The notes under the pieces are model-generated. The model did not search any database and was not told the origin of the DNA. It saw only the letters and a list, made by a program, of their open reading frames with translations. Positions 11,389 through 23,584 of a stretch of DNA of 64,000 bases are shown in pieces (within the stretch, counting starts at the first letter, position 1; each line of letters starts with the position of its first letter). The position numbers were made by a program, and so were the translations under genes. Origin of the DNA: Endothia cerciana (Eukaryota > Ascomycota > Sordariomycetes > Diaporthales > Cryphonectriaceae); contig JALRMH010000076.1 in assembly GCA_026119935.1 (NCBI GenBank), forward strand, positions 39,888 through 103,887, in the 5' to 3' direction.

Positions 11389-13539
11389 CTTAAGTCTTGT
11401 GCCGCTCTCAGGGCGAGGCGTAAGACTGGTATAGGCGCGAGTTGGAAAGAAGGGTTGACACGGTGACTTGAAGCTGTTGGAAGGCACTTCCAGCACATTT
11501 ATACAGTCCACCGGATCATATGTTTGCGAAAACCCTGGTACTACTATGGTAACAGGGCAGCTATAAAATCCGTCGAGTAGGGTCAACCTTGTCTGCCTGA
11601 AGCATCTTCATCACGTTGACCTTCAATGGGAATCGCCGAAATGCCGCCGTAGAGAGAACGTTCAGAGCTACACGGGGGTCTTTCCATTCTGACTCTGTAC
11701 CGTTCTGAAGAACGTGCAGCAGTCCAAGGTTGTCTCGAGATACATGCAGACTCCTGCCATCCTACACCCGCATTGCCGGGGATGGACAAGGCCCCGAGTC
11801 ATTGTGAACTGAACAGCGTAAGCGAACTCCTTCCTTCCCCCCGGTTCATATCCGGGGAGGGGAGGGTGATGCCTAAAGACTGCAAGTATCACAACGGATG
11901 ACCAAATGGACTGGCCTGTTTTGCCCCATTCCCTTCAGCATCCTCCAAGGATTATTACAGCACAAGCTGCAATCCGGTTGTCCGTCCTCAGGCGGACTGA
12001 GCTTCCCACAAGACTTCTGGTTCAAGGGTACAGAAAGACGGACATTGGCTCTTGGGGTCTACAGCTGCCGGCACAACTTTGGAGGTTGCTGCAAGGTTGA
12101 TGCTCGACAGATGGTCAGGCACCATCACATGCATATCCAGTGCACTGATGGCTCTGATGGAGGGAGTGACACTGAGAATTTTGTACGCGAGACCCCAAAA
12201 GACGGTCCCGAGGTCAGTGCATTTGACAAAGGATCGCATAGGATGTGGTTCATTTTCCTCGTGGCACAGCATAGTCACACAACACACTCGTGTCACGTTG
12301 CTCGGCCGGACGGGTGAGGCCAGGAACAGTACCAATAAATGAGACGCTTTGGACAGGGCCCAGATTGGTGCCCGCTCCTTACGTGATATGCATGTCTTTC
12401 ATGTGGTCTCACCTCGTCAAAGCCATCAATGAACCATCGCCGCACCCGGATAGTCCGTCTTGATGTCTATTCCCGCAACCATCCATACGTGGAAGAGGAA
12501 TGGCGGGTGCCTTCGCGCCGCAGAATCTCCATTGGCTTCAGAACCGTGCCAGCCTGATGGGGATTTTGCCCACATACCAGTACGAGTGACGGTAGTCTTC
12601 CCCTGCAGTAGGCACCGATCCTTCTAGACGGCTTTCTTCTGTCGTCGCGTCACTCGATGCGCTCCACAAGGATCGACGAAACTGTCAACGCTGAAGGCTA
12701 AAAATCATGCTTCTCCATCAGGTATTGGTGCTCGAGGTGCGTCGAAAAGCGATGTTCGTTTCCGATGAGAGGGACGTGCAGTTTACTGCAACCCTTTCGG
12801 CAAAACACATGTCATGCGTCGGGGTTGGTTGTGGATCACTGCACAGGCCCTTGATCGCTCTCCCAGTGACGTGCAGCGTCTACCCAGCGATAGGCCAGCA
12901 CCTGGGCAGCTAAAGGTGCTCAAGTGGATTAGCCTTTGGACTAGGGGCAGAGGGACTCGAGCTTCCTCTTGATCTAATCAACCTAGCTTCTGAGGCTCTA
13001 CTAAGCTTTGGTAGCGCTTGTCCAGCCCAACGACAAACCACTCGTTTCTTCAGATGTTATAAAAGAGCATGGCAATAATCGGAGTCACATGTACCTTGCC
13101 TGTCACCCGCAGCATGTGAAGTTGTATGATGGGATCGAGATCCTAAGAAAACGGGGGACCGGAGAGTTTCGCCGTTCGGACGCTGTGCATGAGGAGCTTC
13201 GGCAGGCCCCGCGGGACTGGCCAGCTTGAGTCCCGAAGCCCCTCGCATTCTCGGTCGTACTGGTCGCCGTGCGTGAAGACCTTCAGCTGCAAAACAGCTT
13301 GAAGGACGGGATGAGTTCGGCGCCGAGATTGAGGATCAGCGCGCGGCTGAGAGCGCCGACGCGACTTCAATGGTTTCCTGTGCAGTATTATTCCAAACAG
13401 CATTGGCAGCCCACGTCGGTGGCCATAAATATCGGAGGAGAAACTGTCTGTTCTTCTTTTAAGGCCGGAAATTCAACACGCAACATCACCGTCATTCTTG
13501 AGACTTGAAGCAAGGTAGAGAGTCTGGCACCAGAAAACG
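11389..13539. other. Intergenic, nothing recognised
   Basis: About 2.15 kb without a supportable gene. It contains the promoters of the GH71 gene (minus) and of the amidohydrolase (plus). Frames of up to 139 codons near 11898-12335 overlap on both strands and show no motif. Confidence 0.5.
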
Positions 13540-14733
13540 ATGCCTCCGGAAAAGTCAACCACTATTATCAACGTTCAGGTCTTTGATGGAGAGCAAGTGC
13601 TTGATGGTCTGCACAATGTTACCATCATCGGGAATCAGATTTCCAGTGTATTACCTGCTTCATCGCATGACATTCGTCAAGATTTGTACTCGGAAATCGT
13701 CGATGGCGCCGGATGCACCCTTCTCCCCGGTCTGATCGACTCTCATGTCCATGTCGACAAAGAGGAACAGCTCGACAACTTTGCTTCGGCGGGTGTCACC
13801 GCCGTCCTGGACATGGCCTCCTGGCCGCTAAGCCAGACCACTGCCATGCGCGAAACCTCCATTGATGCCGACAGACCCAGGCCTGCCTTTCTCTCGGCCG
13901 GGCTCTTCGCCACTGGGCCTGGCAGTACACACTCGAAGCTTCCAGGCTCACCGCCCGATGCGGTACTCACGTCACCGGACCAAGCTAAGTCCTTCGTGGA
14001 CCAGAGGGTTGCGGAGGGCTCTGACTACATAAAGCTGGTCGCCGACGTGCCGGGCCCATCACAGGAGACTCTCGACGCGTTGGTCGAAGCAGCAAGGGGG
14101 GCGAGAAAGAAGACGGTGGTGCATGCCGCAAGCCACGACGCGTTTCTCATGGCGGTTGAGAGCGGCGCGGACTGTGTAACACACACTCCGATGGACAGGC
14201 CTGTGGAAGAGGAATGGGCCAAGACGCTTACGGACCAAAACAGAGTCGTTTGTCCTACGCTGACGATGATGAGGGTTATGAGTCAGATCAAGAATACAGC
14301 CGCTGCTATTGCAGCCCCGGACGGCTTCGATACCACTCATCCGTCATCGAAACCCCGGCCCAAGCTCGATTTCACTCACTCCATGGAGTCTGTTCGCGTC
14401 TTGAGTGAGGCCGGTGTGCAGATACTGGCTGGGACAGACGCTAATGTGGGTTTTGTGCACATCGAGCACGGTCCGAGCCTGCACCAAGAAATGAGATTGT
14501 TGCAAGAGGCTGGGATGAAGCCCGTGGAGGTTCTGCGATCGGCTACCAGCCTTCCTGCTCTGTATTGGGGCTTGTCTGGGCGGGGACACATACATCCCCG
14601 TGCTACAGCCGATTTGGTGTTGACAAGAGGCCAGCCATATGATGACATTGGCCATATCGAGAACATTGAAATGGTGTGGATCGGCGGGAGGAAGGTTGAA
14701 GGTGTCAACCGAAAGAACGCGCTCTCTGTATAG
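13540..14733 (+). CDS. Metal-dependent amidohydrolase family protein, 397 aa, single exon
   Basis: It belongs to the imidazolonepropionase/prolidase-like branch of the amidohydrolase superfamily, a metal-dependent hydrolase of amide or lactam-type bonds; the substrate cannot be read from sequence. The N-terminal beta-sandwich strand (IINVQVFDGEQVL) is followed by LPGLIDSHVHVD with the H69-x-H71 metal pair. Then come SDYIKLVADV (K165, candidate carboxylated lysine), VVHAASHD (H195), DCVTHTPMD (H215) and ILAGTDAN (D300), the full ligand set of the fold. The C-terminus closes with GRGHIHPRATADLVL and WIGGRKVE as in the family. There is no signal peptide, so it is likely cytosolic. The ATG at 13540 directly precedes the conserved N-terminal strand. 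No intron is needed. Confidence 0.88.
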   Translation: MPPEKSTTIINVQVFDGEQVLDGLHNVTIIGNQISSVLPASSHDIRQDLYSEIVDGAGCTLLPGLIDSHVHVDKEEQLDNFASAGVTAVLDMASWPLSQTTAMRETSIDADRPRPAFLSAGLFATGPGSTHSKLPGSPPDAVLTSPDQAKSFVDQRVAEGSDYIKLVADVPGPSQETLDALVEAARGARKKTVVHAASHDAFLMAVESGADCVTHTPMDRPVEEEWAKTLTDQNRVVCPTLTMMRVMSQIKNTAAAIAAPDGFDTTHPSSKPRPKLDFTHSMESVRVLSEAGVQILAGTDANVGFVHIEHGPSLHQEMRLLQEAGMKPVEVLRSATSLPALYWGLSGRGHIHPRATADLVLTRGQPYDDIGHIENIEMVWIGGRKVEGVNRKNALSV

Positions 14734-15106
14734 CCTCTCCGGCAAGATACAACGGCCGAATCTTATTCCCATCTACGTTTCAGCATTCAAATATGGGACC
14801 CTACACCATAGACAACGATCGAAGGAATGACAGATACATGTATCTATATATCTGTATATTTAAGGAATCTGAGAACTAGAAAAATTTGCAACGTCAAATA
14901 CCTCTCCGCGGGTATTGCTTTCTATCCGAAGGGACAACAGGCCATGTGCGCTTAAAGTGCTAAATCGAATCAGAAAATTGATATTGTTTAGTAGGACCAC
15001 ATGTATATCAGGATGTCTGGAAGCTAGCAACAAAGAACCACTCCATATAACTTTCAATGAGACCTGGGCTTCGGGAAACAACGAACAGAATTTGCAACCA
15101 ACTGAG
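14734..15106. other. Convergent 3' region between amidohydrolase and M3 peptidase
   Basis: 373 bp between two stop codons of converging genes. It is AT-rich near 14830-14880 and presumably holds both polyadenylation regions. Nothing else is seen. Confidence 0.6.
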
Positions 15107-17435
15107 TCAATTGCTCGTGGCACCGAGCCAGTTGTAAAGAGGTTCGGCTCTAGGCTCACGCCCCAGGTAATCGGTCAACGTCTTCCACTCAGGCTGACTG
15201 CCCCCGGGTTTCAATAGAAGCTCTCTGTACCTCCGAGCTGCATCTTTGTTGTACGTGTCCTCCCGAAAGTATGTGTCAAAGATGTCAAGTGCCCACATAC
15301 GTCCCCTACGCATGTTTTATCAGATCAGCTTGCCCGCAGATATGGTACAAAGGCCAGAAGACTCACAGAATGTAGGCATAATATCCTGCGTCATACCGGC
15401 CTGCCATCAGCAACCTCACGCAGGACTCCCCGTGTGCCCATTCCCACCCGTGCTGTCCAAGGGCCTCTCCCCCGTGGACCCCGACGACCTCCCACCATAA
15501 CCTGTTATATGTGCTGCAGAGATCCATGTTGGCCAGTGATTCTGGACTTGGCGGGTCGTGTATCGCCATGTCATACGTTGCAAAGTGTAATGTTCTTAGA
15601 GTTCCGAGACACGAGGTAGTTGCAGACAGAACAGCCTCTATCAGGTGATCTGGAAGTTGCTGGGGAGGCAGTTCTTCCTGGACAGGATTCGCTGACTTCC
15701 AAACACCTTTATACTCTGGAGACACGTAGGAGTAGTGGCAAGAAACTTCGCGGAGGCGCTCGGGCGTCCACAGAAAATGTTCAAAGAGGATACTCGGCGT
15801 TTCGACGAAGTCTCGATCAACCCTGTCGAGGAGATTTAGTCCTGACGGATAGCTTGACAGTTGTGGGGCAAGGAAGGCTCTACCTTGGGCCATGGAATCG
15901 CGCAAACTTGGTACTGGAAAGTATGTTGTGCATGCCATGTCCGACTTCATGGAACAAAGACCTGACTTCATTGGCGCTGAGAAGTGACGGTTTTGAATCC
16001 GTAGGCTTGGCCTGGTTCATAATCAGGGCAGCACATGGGTATGCGCGAGTGCCGTCTCTCCGCTCAAAGCCCTGTCGACAATCAGCCGTGACCCTTCAAG
16101 TCGCCTCATACCTTAGCTCACCTTCTGAAGGTTGAATTGGCCTGCATGTGCGTACTTCCCCTCCCGTGGATGAAGGTCAAAGTATATGTAACCCAAGAAT
16201 GAGGGAGTCGCACGTAGGTCCCAAACGAGATAGAGGAACACGTCGTCTTGCCACTTCATTTTTTCGAAACCGTCTCCGCGAAGTTCTTGGGCCCGTTCCT
16301 GGGTCACGAACTCGAAGTCGATCTCAAACAGGCGCCCATACAGTGACAAGATATTCCGGACGACTGTTCTTAGCTCGAAGTACTCCATAATAGACTTAGT
16401 ATCAACAGCCTTTGTCTGCTCTTGGTGCAGGTTCTTGTAGAATGAAATGTCCCACAGGAAGAGCTGTGTCTGCACATCATTGGCCGCCTGTATGTCGGAC
16501 TTCTTGAGTGCTAGGAGCTCGCTTGCCTCTTTCTGCCCGAGCGCGAAGATGTTGCGATGAATTTGGCTCAGCGTCCTCCGGACCGCGGCTGGATCGTTCA
16601 TCATCCTGTTGGACATTTTGAATTGAGCCCAGGACTTCCAACCTTTTTGACGAGCGAGAGAATCCCGAAGCAGAATGATATCGCGAGAGATTGGGATGTT
16701 CGCCGGTACTCGATCCAGATTTTGAGTAAAGTAGCGCATCCGAGTCTGCTCCGATTTGGCAAATCTGAGGAGTCGTTCCCAGCGCGGTTTTTTGAAATCC
16801 ACCCAATACATCCCTTCACACTCCCCATCACCCCTCTTCAGGGTATCGATGAACGCCTCAGGAAGACCGTCCAGCTCTGTCAGAGTGAACCACATACCGG
16901 AGGTGTCATTGTCGAGGTTCGAGATGTAATCCCTTTTCAACAATTCGAGTTTCTTCGAATCGGACTCGAACCGGGCCTTGGCCGGACCTTCCAAGTCGCA
17001 ACCGTTTTCGGCGAATTGTGCATGGTGCTTGGTCAAGAACCTATAAGTCTCAGGGCTGGCAGATGCTTCGTTGGTCTGCTTAAGTACTACATCTACCAAG
17101 GCGAACATGTCTTGCCGTAGATAGCGATCAACTTCCGCCTCGCCTGTGAGCCGCTTGGCTTTCTTCGATGCTTCACGAATCTCTTTTGAAGGATGTGTCG
17201 TTGCCATCAGATATATCACATCATTCACAGCCATGATCTCATTCTCGAGATCAGCAACTGGAGTGATGGTGTTATCAATGCTTGCCTGGGCGGGGCTGAC
17301 ATTTTCCACGATCTTGTTCCACACCGATGCAGCCGCCGTGATTGTGGCCTTTGCATCCCTCAGCACAGACTCGGGCGTCGGGTCAAACAGTAGCGGGAGT
17401 TGGGGTGGTATGCCGTATTCTGTCATCGTAGTCAA
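15107..17435 (-). CDS. M3-family zinc oligopeptidase (saccharolysin/thimet oligopeptidase type), 718 aa
   Basis: This is a soluble zinc metallopeptidase that trims short peptides in cytosol or mitochondria. Four exons join in frame: complement of 16122..17435, 15884..16071, 15367..15822 and 15107..15305 (2157 nt). Introns are 50-61 nt with CTAA/CTGA branch motifs. The zinc motif is H479-E480-V-G-H483 with GMH following; most family members have Phe at the third position. The third ligand is E508 in DRDFVETPS, 29 residues after H479 exactly as in thimet oligopeptidase. Later family marks are GRYDAGYYAYI, the Tyr-rich substrate loop, and the C-terminal RRYRELLLKPGG...DYLGREP block. Length is normal for the family (about 700 aa). 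No transit peptide is obvious. Confidence 0.93.
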
Positions 17436-17887
17436 GTCCTAGTCAGTGGACGGCGCAATTCACGGGCGCTACTTGAGATGTGAAAGCTGCAGAAATGGAC
17501 CAAAACTAGTCGAATCTCGAGAACTTGAGGTCAGCCCTCGTCTGCTACGTTTTCATGTCCGGCCATAATGGCATTATTTCCGTTTAAAGGCGCGTTCCAC
17601 TTTGTTCCATCCTTTCATGCTGGGAGTACTATGGTATCAGCTTGCACCACTCACGGGTCGACCTATTAGAAGGCGGCTTCGAAGCCGTGAGCCGATTACT
17701 GATCGACGCTTACCGCGGTGTGACTCCATGGATGCCATTCCGGTGACAGACAATACCCCACTCTTACTCAAACACGATACTGGATCTACATAGTATAAAC
17801 GATCACTACCGACCTCATCAGACATTGGTATTGAATCTACACGCGCATTCCTGATCATTCGAAACTCGATAAGCCCAGGAATTTACC
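17436..17887. promoter_or_regulatory. Divergent promoter region, M3 peptidase / acyltransferase
   Basis: 452 bp separate the ATG of the M3 peptidase (minus) from the ATG of the acyltransferase (plus). I see no convincing binding-site palindrome. The assignment rests on gene orientation only. Confidence 0.5.
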
Positions 17888-19548
17888 ATGGATAGCGAGG
17901 AACTCACGTTCCCCCACATTCAGGATGTCCTCGGACAGTTGACAATGATCAAGACATATGTAAATATGATCCCTTGCTTTGTTCAGCACAGAGTGGAAAC
18001 ACTCGTGCTGTTCCTAGGAAGCGTCGGATCGATGGGTGGGATATGCAGACGCTTACCAGATGCGCCCCCCCCCCCCCAAGCTCTCGAAACGGAGGAGGGC
18101 TCACAGGCAGTTGTTGAAGAATTGCTAATAGTCGTTGTTTCAGACGGTTATCGCGTTAGGATTCCCGTCCAGCGCCCAGCCTGAATCCATCATGAAGGAG
18201 CTGCATCGCGCCGCGGACCAGCTCGTTGGAACATTTCCATATCTCGGGGGCCATGTCATCCGCCGGGGCAGCGGTCCCGGCAAGACCGGTCTGGCGACGG
18301 TATTGCCCTACCAGCCAGGAGCAAGGCCAAGTCCAGTGGTCTTCAGGGACTGCAAAGAGCTATGCAAGCCATTTCAAACAATCATAAGTCTAGGCGTCCC
18401 AATGGAAGTGCTTGATGGACAGATTCTTACTGTTCATAAACCTCTACCCGACATATACGACGAATCAGAGCAGCCTGCTCCTGTCTTGGAGATCCAGGCC
18501 AATTTTGTTCACGGCGGGGTGATTCTTGCGTTCCAGGGCAACCACAGCATCATGGACATGAACGGTATGGGTCAGGTCATTCGGCTCTATGCTAAGGCTC
18601 TTCGCGGCGAGGTCTTTTCCCATCACGAGATTGAGCAGGGCAATCGCGATCGGCGAAATATCGTCAAACTCCTTGGACCAAGTGACCAAAAGGCCGATAT
18701 TAGCAGCAAGTATCCTATTTCCCCTTGACATCTCCGGCGATGTACCCGCAGAGAGGAGGGTACACGGGGCTACTGGTCCAGGGTTCTAACACGCAGCAGG
18801 ATATCTGGTCAAGCAGACACAAGACTCAGCTCCGCAACCTCAGACGCCACCACCGGAGGCTCGATGGGTCTACTTGCATTTTCCTGCGGAGAAACTTCTC
18901 GAGCTCAAAGAAATTGCTTCGAGATCATCAAGCGACAACTGCAACGATGAAGCAACGCAATGGGTGTCTACGGATGACGCACTATCGGCCTTCCTCTGTA
19001 CAAGAATCACAACGGCGCGGCTGAAGCGCTTGGATAAGGCCCCAGAGGCAATCTTCTGTCGAGCTTGCAATGGCCGGCGCTTTCTTGACATTCCCCCGGA
19101 GTATATTGGCCACCTTGTTTGGTGCGTTAGTAGCGAGGCCTCTCTCGAATCAGCAGCCGTCGCCACAGACTTTGGTAGCCTTGCGCGTCAGATGCGCGCA
19201 GACCTAGAGGCGGTCCGGCCCATCGAGATCCAGTCTTTCGCCACGGCTCTGGATGCCGCGGATGACAAAGGAGCACTGTCCTACGGCGCCCGACTCAACA
19301 TGGTAGACGGCTTCGATCTATTGCTGTCAAGCTGGGCCGGAAATGGATTCAATCATACGATTTTCGGCGACCTAGGCAGGCCAACGTTCTCGAAGAGACC
19401 CAGATATCCACCAGTTGAAGGTCTCCTCTACTTCATGCCCAAGACTTTGGAGGGAGACGTGGACGTGGCCTGTTGTCTCAGGTCAGAGGACATCGACAAT
19501 CTCAGAGCTGACCAGGACTTCACCAAATATGCTACATGGGTGGATTGA
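17888..19548 (+). CDS. BAHD-type acyltransferase (trichothecene 3-O-acetyltransferase-like), 461 aa
   Basis: It is an acyl-CoA dependent O- or N-acyltransferase of the fungal transferase family that includes TRI101. The proposed exons are 17888..17959, 18144..18705 and 18797..19548 (1386 nt in frame). Intron 1 (GTAAAT...TTTCAG, 184 nt, TGCTAAT branch site) joins LTMIKTY to TVIALGFP, restoring the conserved beta-strand. Exon 2 holds the catalytic H158-S-I-M-D162. Exon 3 holds ARWVYLHFP and, near the C-terminus, FGDLGRPTF, which corresponds to the family's structural DFG-type motif. Intron 2 fits only as a GC-AG intron (GCAAGT donor, TTCTAAC branch, CGCAG acceptor). A GT donor at 18682 also keeps frame but has a poor consensus. 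The acyl acceptor is unknown. The ATG at 17888 sits in a good CCATGG context. Confidence 0.85.
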
Positions 19549-20701
19549 AAAGTCATGAATCACTTCCATATTCAAGATAAAATACTAGTCCTTGCATGTC
19601 CTTTCCCAGATGAATAAATTCGAGCCGACACCTGTGTCCCCCACGCCCAAAGAAGGCGCCCCATGTCCAGAGGGAGTTCTGCCATTGTGGGACCAAAGTG
19701 CACGGACGGTCGAATTACTGATCCGGACTTTCGCATCCCAAGGCGATAGCTGGTATTGTACTCACCTACCACCTGCCATCCTTGAATAACCGCTGTGACT
19801 GGTCATGGCGCGAATTAGTTAGGCCTGGACTTTGTCCGAGGCTCCCTCCATCGTCTCTTGCTGTGGCCTTTTTTTTTTCTTTTTTTCTTTTTTGGTTGGT
19901 TGGGCTGGCTAATGCAAGACTCTGATTTTCGGCATTTATGCTTAAACACTAGACATCTCATCTAGGCATGGCTAGACAGAAGATAATCAAAACATCCTCG
20001 TTCAGCTGCTGAGACCACTGATACTCGGTATTCAAGCTGACCCGGTCAAATCTTCAGCTGACTGATATGCGGGCTTCTGAGGAGACCTGCACGGTCGATC
20101 ATTCACAGGTTACCTCGACTATGCCGAAAGAGGTAGGTCACAGGAAGAGCCTCGCCATGGAAGCCCCATCGACGAACAGTCGGTGGTTCATGAACCCTGC
20201 CGAGCTGCCATTCGCAGATTAGTTCATCTTCGCCTGCGGACCTTATTTCGACCTCCTCAATCTGCAGTGGATCATAGACACCCAATCCGACGCTCCAGAA
20301 GACGAACATCCACCTGACCCATTTGCTACTGATGTCGTATGTCAGGGTTCTGCTGTTCTGGGCGAAGAGACCTTCTCGAAGCGGCAGTCCGTTCCTAGCA
20401 TCACGACAGTGTCTTACACGCTGAATGGGGCTTGAGAAAGGAACAATGTAGCCTCAATTTAGACGTTGGTCTTGGCAATGCGATCCCTGATATTCCCTCA
20501 AGATGCTCGAGATGTATATGAGGTCGCAAATCGCCCCCTGATCTCGCTGCATCTCTTGGTGCTACTCTGTGCGCCTCACCCTCGAGAACAGCCAAACAGG
20601 CAGACCAAACCTCTGATCGACCCGATCGTTCTCGTGAGATCAGTCTTCAGCTTTTGTTGTAGACGCACTCAACCAAGACGAGACGGGCTATCGACCTCAA
20701 C
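19549..20701. other. Intergenic; T-rich tract
   Basis: 1.15 kb with a polypyrimidine run near 19868-19892 and no supportable gene. Open frames are under 140 codons and lack motifs. It includes the promoter of the S10 carboxypeptidase. Confidence 0.5.
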
Positions 20702-23584
20702 ATGTCTCTCAGGATTCTGGCGTCCCTTGGCCTGGCCGGCCTGGCCATGGCTGCTCCCAAGACGGCCAAGTCTGAGGCCCTTCATAAAAGGTATCTCGAG
20801 ACGCGCGGGGGCATCGAGTACAATATTTTCAAGCGGGAGAACGAAAAGACGTCTCTGGCATACGTGGAGGATTCCGGCGTTTGTGTGAGTTCTGTTTCTC
20901 CGAACTCGATAGAACTTCTCCCCTCGACAAGGCACTGACAACCGAGCAGGAGACTACCGCCGGTGTGACAACATACTCTGGATACCTCGATGCGGACCTG
21001 AACTCATTGAGCACTATGCATATGTGGTACTGGTTCTTTGAGGCTCGTACGAACCCAACCACGGCTCCTCTGGTTCTCTGGCTCAATGGCGGACCCGGAT
21101 GTTCCTCTATGTAAGAAGATTCCTTCCTTCCAGCAAGTATTCGGAGTCCATCCGCTGTCGTCTTCGTGTGGCATCCAAATTACGATGGCTTGCTGCCCAC
21201 TCTATTGGCGGCTGATTTCGGGGAGTATCTTGCGGTCGAGCCAACCCTGTGGCGCCGTCTGCTTCGTTGTGCTGGCTGGCAGATTTAATTGAGACATAGG
21301 TACTGACGTGATAATTCTTCACAGGATTGGTCTTTTCCAAGAACATGGTTCGTATTTTGTCACTCGCTTCTCAGTTTCCGGACCTGATTTCTAGACGGCT
21401 GGGTCATTGCATTGCTTCATATCGTAACTCCCTCGAGACCCCCGTCTGCATTAGCTGAACCCAACCAATGTTTTGATACCAAACTTGCTTAGATTTCCTA
21501 CAATCTTACGTAAACCTCGAGGTCCATTCATCTTACTGACTCTGCGTGCCTCCAGGACCATGCCACTTTGTCAACGGTTCTTCTGAGCCTACTCTGAACG
21601 AATATTCCTGGAACAACGTCGCAAACATGCTCTATGTTGACCAGCCTATCGGTGAGCCATCCTGCTGAGGCAAACTCAAGACTGATGGCGACTGACACTG
21701 GATTTTAAGGTGTGGGCTTCAGCTATGGAACAGACAGTGCGACCTCGACGGTGACGGCGGCGGAGTACGTCTGGGAATTCCTGCAGAACTTCTACGCAGC
21801 CTTCCCTACCTATGAGAGCCGTGACTTCGCCCTGTTCACTGAGTCTTATGGTGGTCACTACGGTCCCGAGTTCGCTAGCTACTTCCAGTCGCAGAATGCC
21901 GCGATCGAGGCCGGCACCGTCGATGGTGAGGTCATCAACTTGATTGCTCTTGGGATCAACAACGGTGAGTTCCCTCCAAAGTCCCGGGTTGTAGCCCTGC
22001 ATATGTCCTCTTTGGAGGATCAGGGAGAAAGGGAGGGGGAGGGGGGTCTTGACAGGTTGAATTTTCGAAACTTTTGAAAACGAATGAGGAATTTCACACC
22101 CTTCCATACCAGTCGATCGGTGTGTCGAGAAGGTGAAGTGTTGCTAACAGGGTGCAATAGGTTGGATCGACCCCGAGTTGCAATACCAGGTGCGTTGGAA
22201 TCCGGTCAACATGGCCGTGCCCGGAGCTAATTGTGTCCTTCTTAGGCTTACCCAATTTTTGCCTACAACAACACATACAACCAGCTCATTACTCTCAGGC
22301 AGTATGAGAACTATATGTGAGTGACTTCATGATACTGCTATCTTTCACTGGGAGGGCAAGGCTTGCTAACATTGTTGACTGCAAGGGATGCATGTACGTA
22401 CGAGCTCAATTCTGAGAACCCGTCCTCTAGCCACAAATGCCTTTTGTTCGGATACGATGAGGTTCGAACCGGATGAAATATTGACAGAGGCTTCTTAGAC
22501 ACTGAGGACTGTGTTCCCGCCTACGCCAGCTGCACGGGCCTGACCGGCAGCAACGCTGCTTGCCTGTCGGCTGGAAGCACCTGCTCGTCCGCAACCGAGA
22601 CACCCATTGAGGTACGCCAGTGCCGATTAAATGCCCTTCCATTTGACCAAAGAAGAATCTAATCGTCAACCAGGAGGCGAACAACTTCAACGTCTATGAC
22701 GTTCTCGAGCCGAGAAGCGATGAGTCAACCGACCCGCCGGAGACATACGTTGACTACCTCGGAGTAAGCCTCTTCGTCACCATCACAGACCACTGCTGGA
22801 CGTGGGGACTGATCGCTTGCGAATAGGACTCGTCGGTCATGACTGCCATTGGCGCGCAAACGACTTATTCAGAATGTCCAACTGGCCCGTACGCCAAGAT
22901 TATCGCCACTGGAGATGAGGCCCGGTCCTTCTTGGAGCCTCTCGCCGAGGTCGTGCAAAGCGGTGTCAACGTCCTCATCTGGGCGGGTGATCTGGGTAAG
23001 CATATTCAAGAACACGGCGTGCCTACAACGTCGAAAAAAGACTCACGAAGCTAATGCTGTTTCAGACTGGATCTGCAACTGGTATGGCAGCCAACTTGTG
23101 GTGAACAATCTCAACTACACGGATGCAGCCGAGTTCCAGGCGACCGAGCTCTCCGAGTACACCGTGGATGGTGTCTCTGGAGGCCAGTTCAAGTCGGTTG
23201 GCAACCTCAACTTCCTCCGTGTGGTAAGTAACTCCTTGCCGCTTGACACTTTTGCCCGCTTGAAGTCTACACCGTGGCCAGAGTCGACGAGATTATGGGA
23301 GCAGCTACTTCATGTGGTAGCTCTGCTTTCGAAAGTCGCTGCTAGGGACCAACGGATTGGTGCAAACCCTGAAGGAATCAAATACTGACACCCTGGCTTA
23401 GTACGAGGCCGGACACGAGGTTCCCTATTACCGTAAGTCTTATCAACTTTCAACCGAAAAACGCCACCTTCCCTATAAAGGAAACATACCGGTGGCTAAT
23501 TAAAGGTCATTTATTACAGAACCCGTTGTTGCCCTCCAGGCCTTCACCCAAATCCTGCAGGATGGTGTTCTGAGCTCGACCTAG
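20702..23584 (+). CDS. Secreted/vacuolar serine carboxypeptidase, family S10 (CPS1-like), 483 aa, 14 exons
   Basis: This enzyme releases C-terminal residues from peptides at acidic pH. Fourteen exons join to 1452 nt in frame: 20702..20884, 20950..21110, 21325..21347, 21556..21651, 21710..21964, 22161..22189, 22246..22316, 22386..22393, 22499..22611, 22674..22763, 22827..22995, 23066..23223, 23402..23432 and 23520..23584. Residues 1-18 are a signal peptide, followed by a propeptide-like basic stretch. Hallmarks are WLNGGPGCSSM, LYVDQPIGVGFSYG, ESYGGHYGPE with nucleophile S200, the GDLDWICNWYG Asp region around 397-400, and GHEVPYY with H457. Several exons are very short (8, 23, 29 and 31 nt). 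The acceptor of exon 9 is ambiguous between TTCTTAG and a GACAGAG six to eight bases upstream, both in frame. Confidence 0.93.

Noticed and set aside
22439..22480. ggttcgaacc word resembling a tRNA T-arm
   Set aside because: It lies in an intron of the S10 gene without acceptor stem or D-arm partners.
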